NCBI GenBank assembly: GCA_028287745.1
Contig: JAQBPB010000079.1
Coordinates: forward strand, 1 to 64,000
Source: Chloroflexota bacterium
GTDB taxonomy: Bacteria > Chloroflexota > Chloroflexia > Chloroheliales > Chloroheliaceae
Reading direction: 5' to 3'
DNA: 64,000 nucleotides
Shown here: piece by piece, positions 62,619 to 64,000 of the stretch
How positions within the stretch are numbered: position 1 is the stretch's first letter
Layout: the number at the start of each line of letters is the position of its first letter
The notes under the pieces: generated by a model
What the model saw: the letters and a program-made list of their open reading frames with translations, nothing else
Told to the model about the DNA's origin: nothing
Database searches by the model: none
Program-made: the position numbers and the translations under genes

Positions 62619-64000
62619 CTACCTGACTTCCATACCGAACAACTTGAATAAAAACGCGTAAATCTCGGATTGCTCCTCGATTATTTTGGCGGTCGGCTTG
62701 CCGTGGCCGTGCCCGGCTTTCATTTCAATCCGCAAAAGAATTGGATTGTCGCCCTGCTGGGCCTCGCGAAGAGTCGCGAAGTACTTCTTGGCATGCAGCG
62801 GCACCACCCGGTCGTCCGAGTCGGCGGTGAGAACCAGGGTTGGCGGGTAAGCCACGCCCGGTTTCACATTGTGCAAAGGCGAATAAGCGTAGAGAATTTT
62901 GAACTCCTCCGGGCTGTTTTCGGCGTTGCCGTACTCCGACGTCCAGTAGCGCCCGACCGTAAACCTGTGGAAGCGCAGCATATCGGCAACCGGTACCTGG
63001 CAAATTACGGCCCCATACAGGTCGGGCCGCTGGACCTCACAGGCCGATACCAGCAGGCCGCCGTTGCTGCCACCCTGGATTGCCAGCAGGGAAGAATTGG
63101 TGTACTTGTTTTCGATCAGCCATTCCGCCGCCGCAATGAAATCGTTAAAGACATTCTGCTTGCGGCCGTGCATACCGCCCTGGTGCCAGCTTTCGCCAAA
63201 CTCGCCGCCGCCTCGAATATTCGCCAGGGCGTAGACCCCGCCGTTTTCGAGCCAGGCCAGCCGGGCCGGGGAAAAAGCCGGGGTCAGGCTGATGTTAAAT
63301 CCGCCGTAGGCGTAAAGCAGGGCCGGGTTCTGGCCGTTTAAGTTTATACCCTTGCGGTGGACCAGGAACATCGGCACCTGAGTCCCGTCTTTCGAAGCAA
63401 AAAAGACCTGCTGGGTCATATAGTCTGCCGGGTTGAAGTCCAGTTCCGTTTCGCGGAAGACACTGACTTCCCCGTCGGTGAAATTGTAGCGCAGGATGGT
63501 GCTGGCCCGTAAGAACGAGGTGAAGCCGATAAACATTTCGGTGTCATCGCGTTTGCCCGAAATCTGGACCACCGAACCGAGTTCCGGCAGTTCAATTTGC
63601 CTTTCGAACTGGCCGTCCAGGCTGTAAATCGCCACCTGGTGATTGGCATTGTGCAAGAAAGACACGACAAACTTGTGGTTGACTACTCCAACCGAGTCTA
63701 TTACATCCGATTGTTCCGGCAGGATTTCCTTCCAGTTTTCGCGCTCCGGGTGGTTGGTATCAATCGCGATTATCCGGCCACGCGGGGCGTCCAGGTCGGT
63801 ATTGAAGAAAAAGACCGGACCATCATTGTCAATGAAGTCGTAACGGGCGTCTGCCTCGTCCAGCAAGCGAATAAACTCGCCGTCGCTGTCCATTGGGCGG
63901 TAGTAAATCCGGTTTTGGGTAGCAGTGCCGACCCAGACCCGCATCACAAGGTACTTTTCGTCCTCGGTGGCAAAGGGCGAGAAACTCATTTCCCGGTAGT
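62619..64000 (-). CDS. Prolyl oligopeptidase (S9A), C-terminal part, cut by the window end
   Basis: The frame is open to the window edge, so only about 460 of the usual 680-700 residues are present. The alpha/beta-hydrolase catalytic domain is complete: NIRGGGEFGESWHQGGMHGR, the nucleophile in GGSNGGLLVSA, the Asp in TADSDDRVVPLHA and the His in KAGHGHGKP. The part of the beta-propeller before it is partial. It cuts peptides after proline and is probably cytoplasmic. An internal ATG at 63989 is not the true start, as the reading frame continues upstream (YREMSFSP). Confidence 0.94.
   Translation of the reverse strand, partial: YREMSFSPFATEDEKYLVMRVWVGTATQNRIYYRPMDSDGEFIRLLDEADARYDFIDNDGPVFFFNTDLDAPRGRIIAIDTNHPERENWKEILPEQSDVIDSVGVVNHKFVVSFLHNANHQVAIYSLDGQFERQIELPELGSVVQISGKRDDTEMFIGFTSFLRASTILRYNFTDGEVSVFRETELDFNPADYMTQQVFFASKDGTQVPMFLVHRKGINLNGQNPALLYAYGGFNISLTPAFSPARLAWLENGGVYALANIRGGGEFGESWHQGGMHGRKQNVFNDFIAAAEWLIENKYTNSSLLAIQGGSNGGLLVSACEVQRPDLYGAVICQVPVADMLRFHRFTVGRYWTSEYGNAENSPEEFKILYAYSPLHNVKPGVAYPPTLVLTADSDDRVVPLHAKKYFATLREAQQGDNPILLRIEMKAGHGHGKPTAKIIEEQSEIYAFLFKLFGMEVR

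Overview
This window is a bacterial chromosome segment. I infer the phylum Chloroflexota, at moderate confidence, from gene content only: a secreted protein with an ERR-LTFTP...VEMGNVGRHY...WRY domain, DUF5666 repeats, a sugar-nucleotidyltransferase/phosphomannomutase-like fusion, a PurS-PurL fusion, CxxC-x17-CxxC zinc ribbons and many TTG/GTG starts behind good Shine-Dalgarno sites. No rRNA, CRISPR array, insertion sequence or prophage was seen. There is one tRNA, tRNA-Gly(UCC).

Layout. 0-7 kb: a CysRS/MshC-family ligase, an AT-rich gap, a small zinc-ribbon protein, a DUF4395 membrane protein, and the purSL-purQ operon. 7-11.5 kb: an AhpD-like protein, MobA, a DinB-like protein and two tandem acyl-CoA dehydrogenases. 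11.5-18.5 kb: tRNA-Gly, an aminotransferase, a GT39-like/GT4 glycosyltransferase pair and a secreted DUF5666 protein. 18.8-25.6 kb: a flavin split-barrel protein, an aldo/keto reductase next to a LarA homologue, a Ser/Thr kinase, PfkA and a PAP2-like protein. 26-31 kb: a DODA-type dioxygenase, the nucleotidyltransferase/PMM-like fusion and MetX. 31-34 kb: an RGS-domain protein diverging from a small frameshifted gene, then a large secreted protein. 34-38 kb: DedA, PncC and an ABC exporter. 38-45 kb: a second small zinc-ribbon protein, a lipoprotein with a hydrolase-like barrel, an SDR, rpsU next to a Gly/Asn-rich zinc-ribbon protein, and galE. 45-55 kb: a Pcm-like methyltransferase, purC with a GNAT gene, a decayed ion-transporter gene, a carboxylesterase, another GT39-like protein and htpG. 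55-64 kb: a 1465-residue DUF4011-helicase-nuclease, a PhyH oxygenase, a hypothetical protein, pyrimidine-nucleoside phosphorylase and the C-terminal part of prolyl oligopeptidase.

Most of the window is housekeeping: purine synthesis (purSL, purQ, purC), nucleoside salvage, glycolysis, methionine synthesis, and sugar-nucleotide and cell-surface glycan genes. The most unusual gene is at 31180-31866. It encodes a protein whose C-terminal half aligns along its length with eukaryotic RGS domains (GTPase activators of heterotrimeric G-alpha), including the residues that contact G-alpha. Its N-terminal half carries a GNQAVQRL motif of the type seen in proteins linked to extracellular contractile injection systems. 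It looks like an exported effector aimed at eukaryotic G-protein signalling. The second accessory gene of note is the DUF4011-helicase-nuclease, a candidate single-gene phage-defence system whose upstream region holds phased direct repeats and an inverted repeat.
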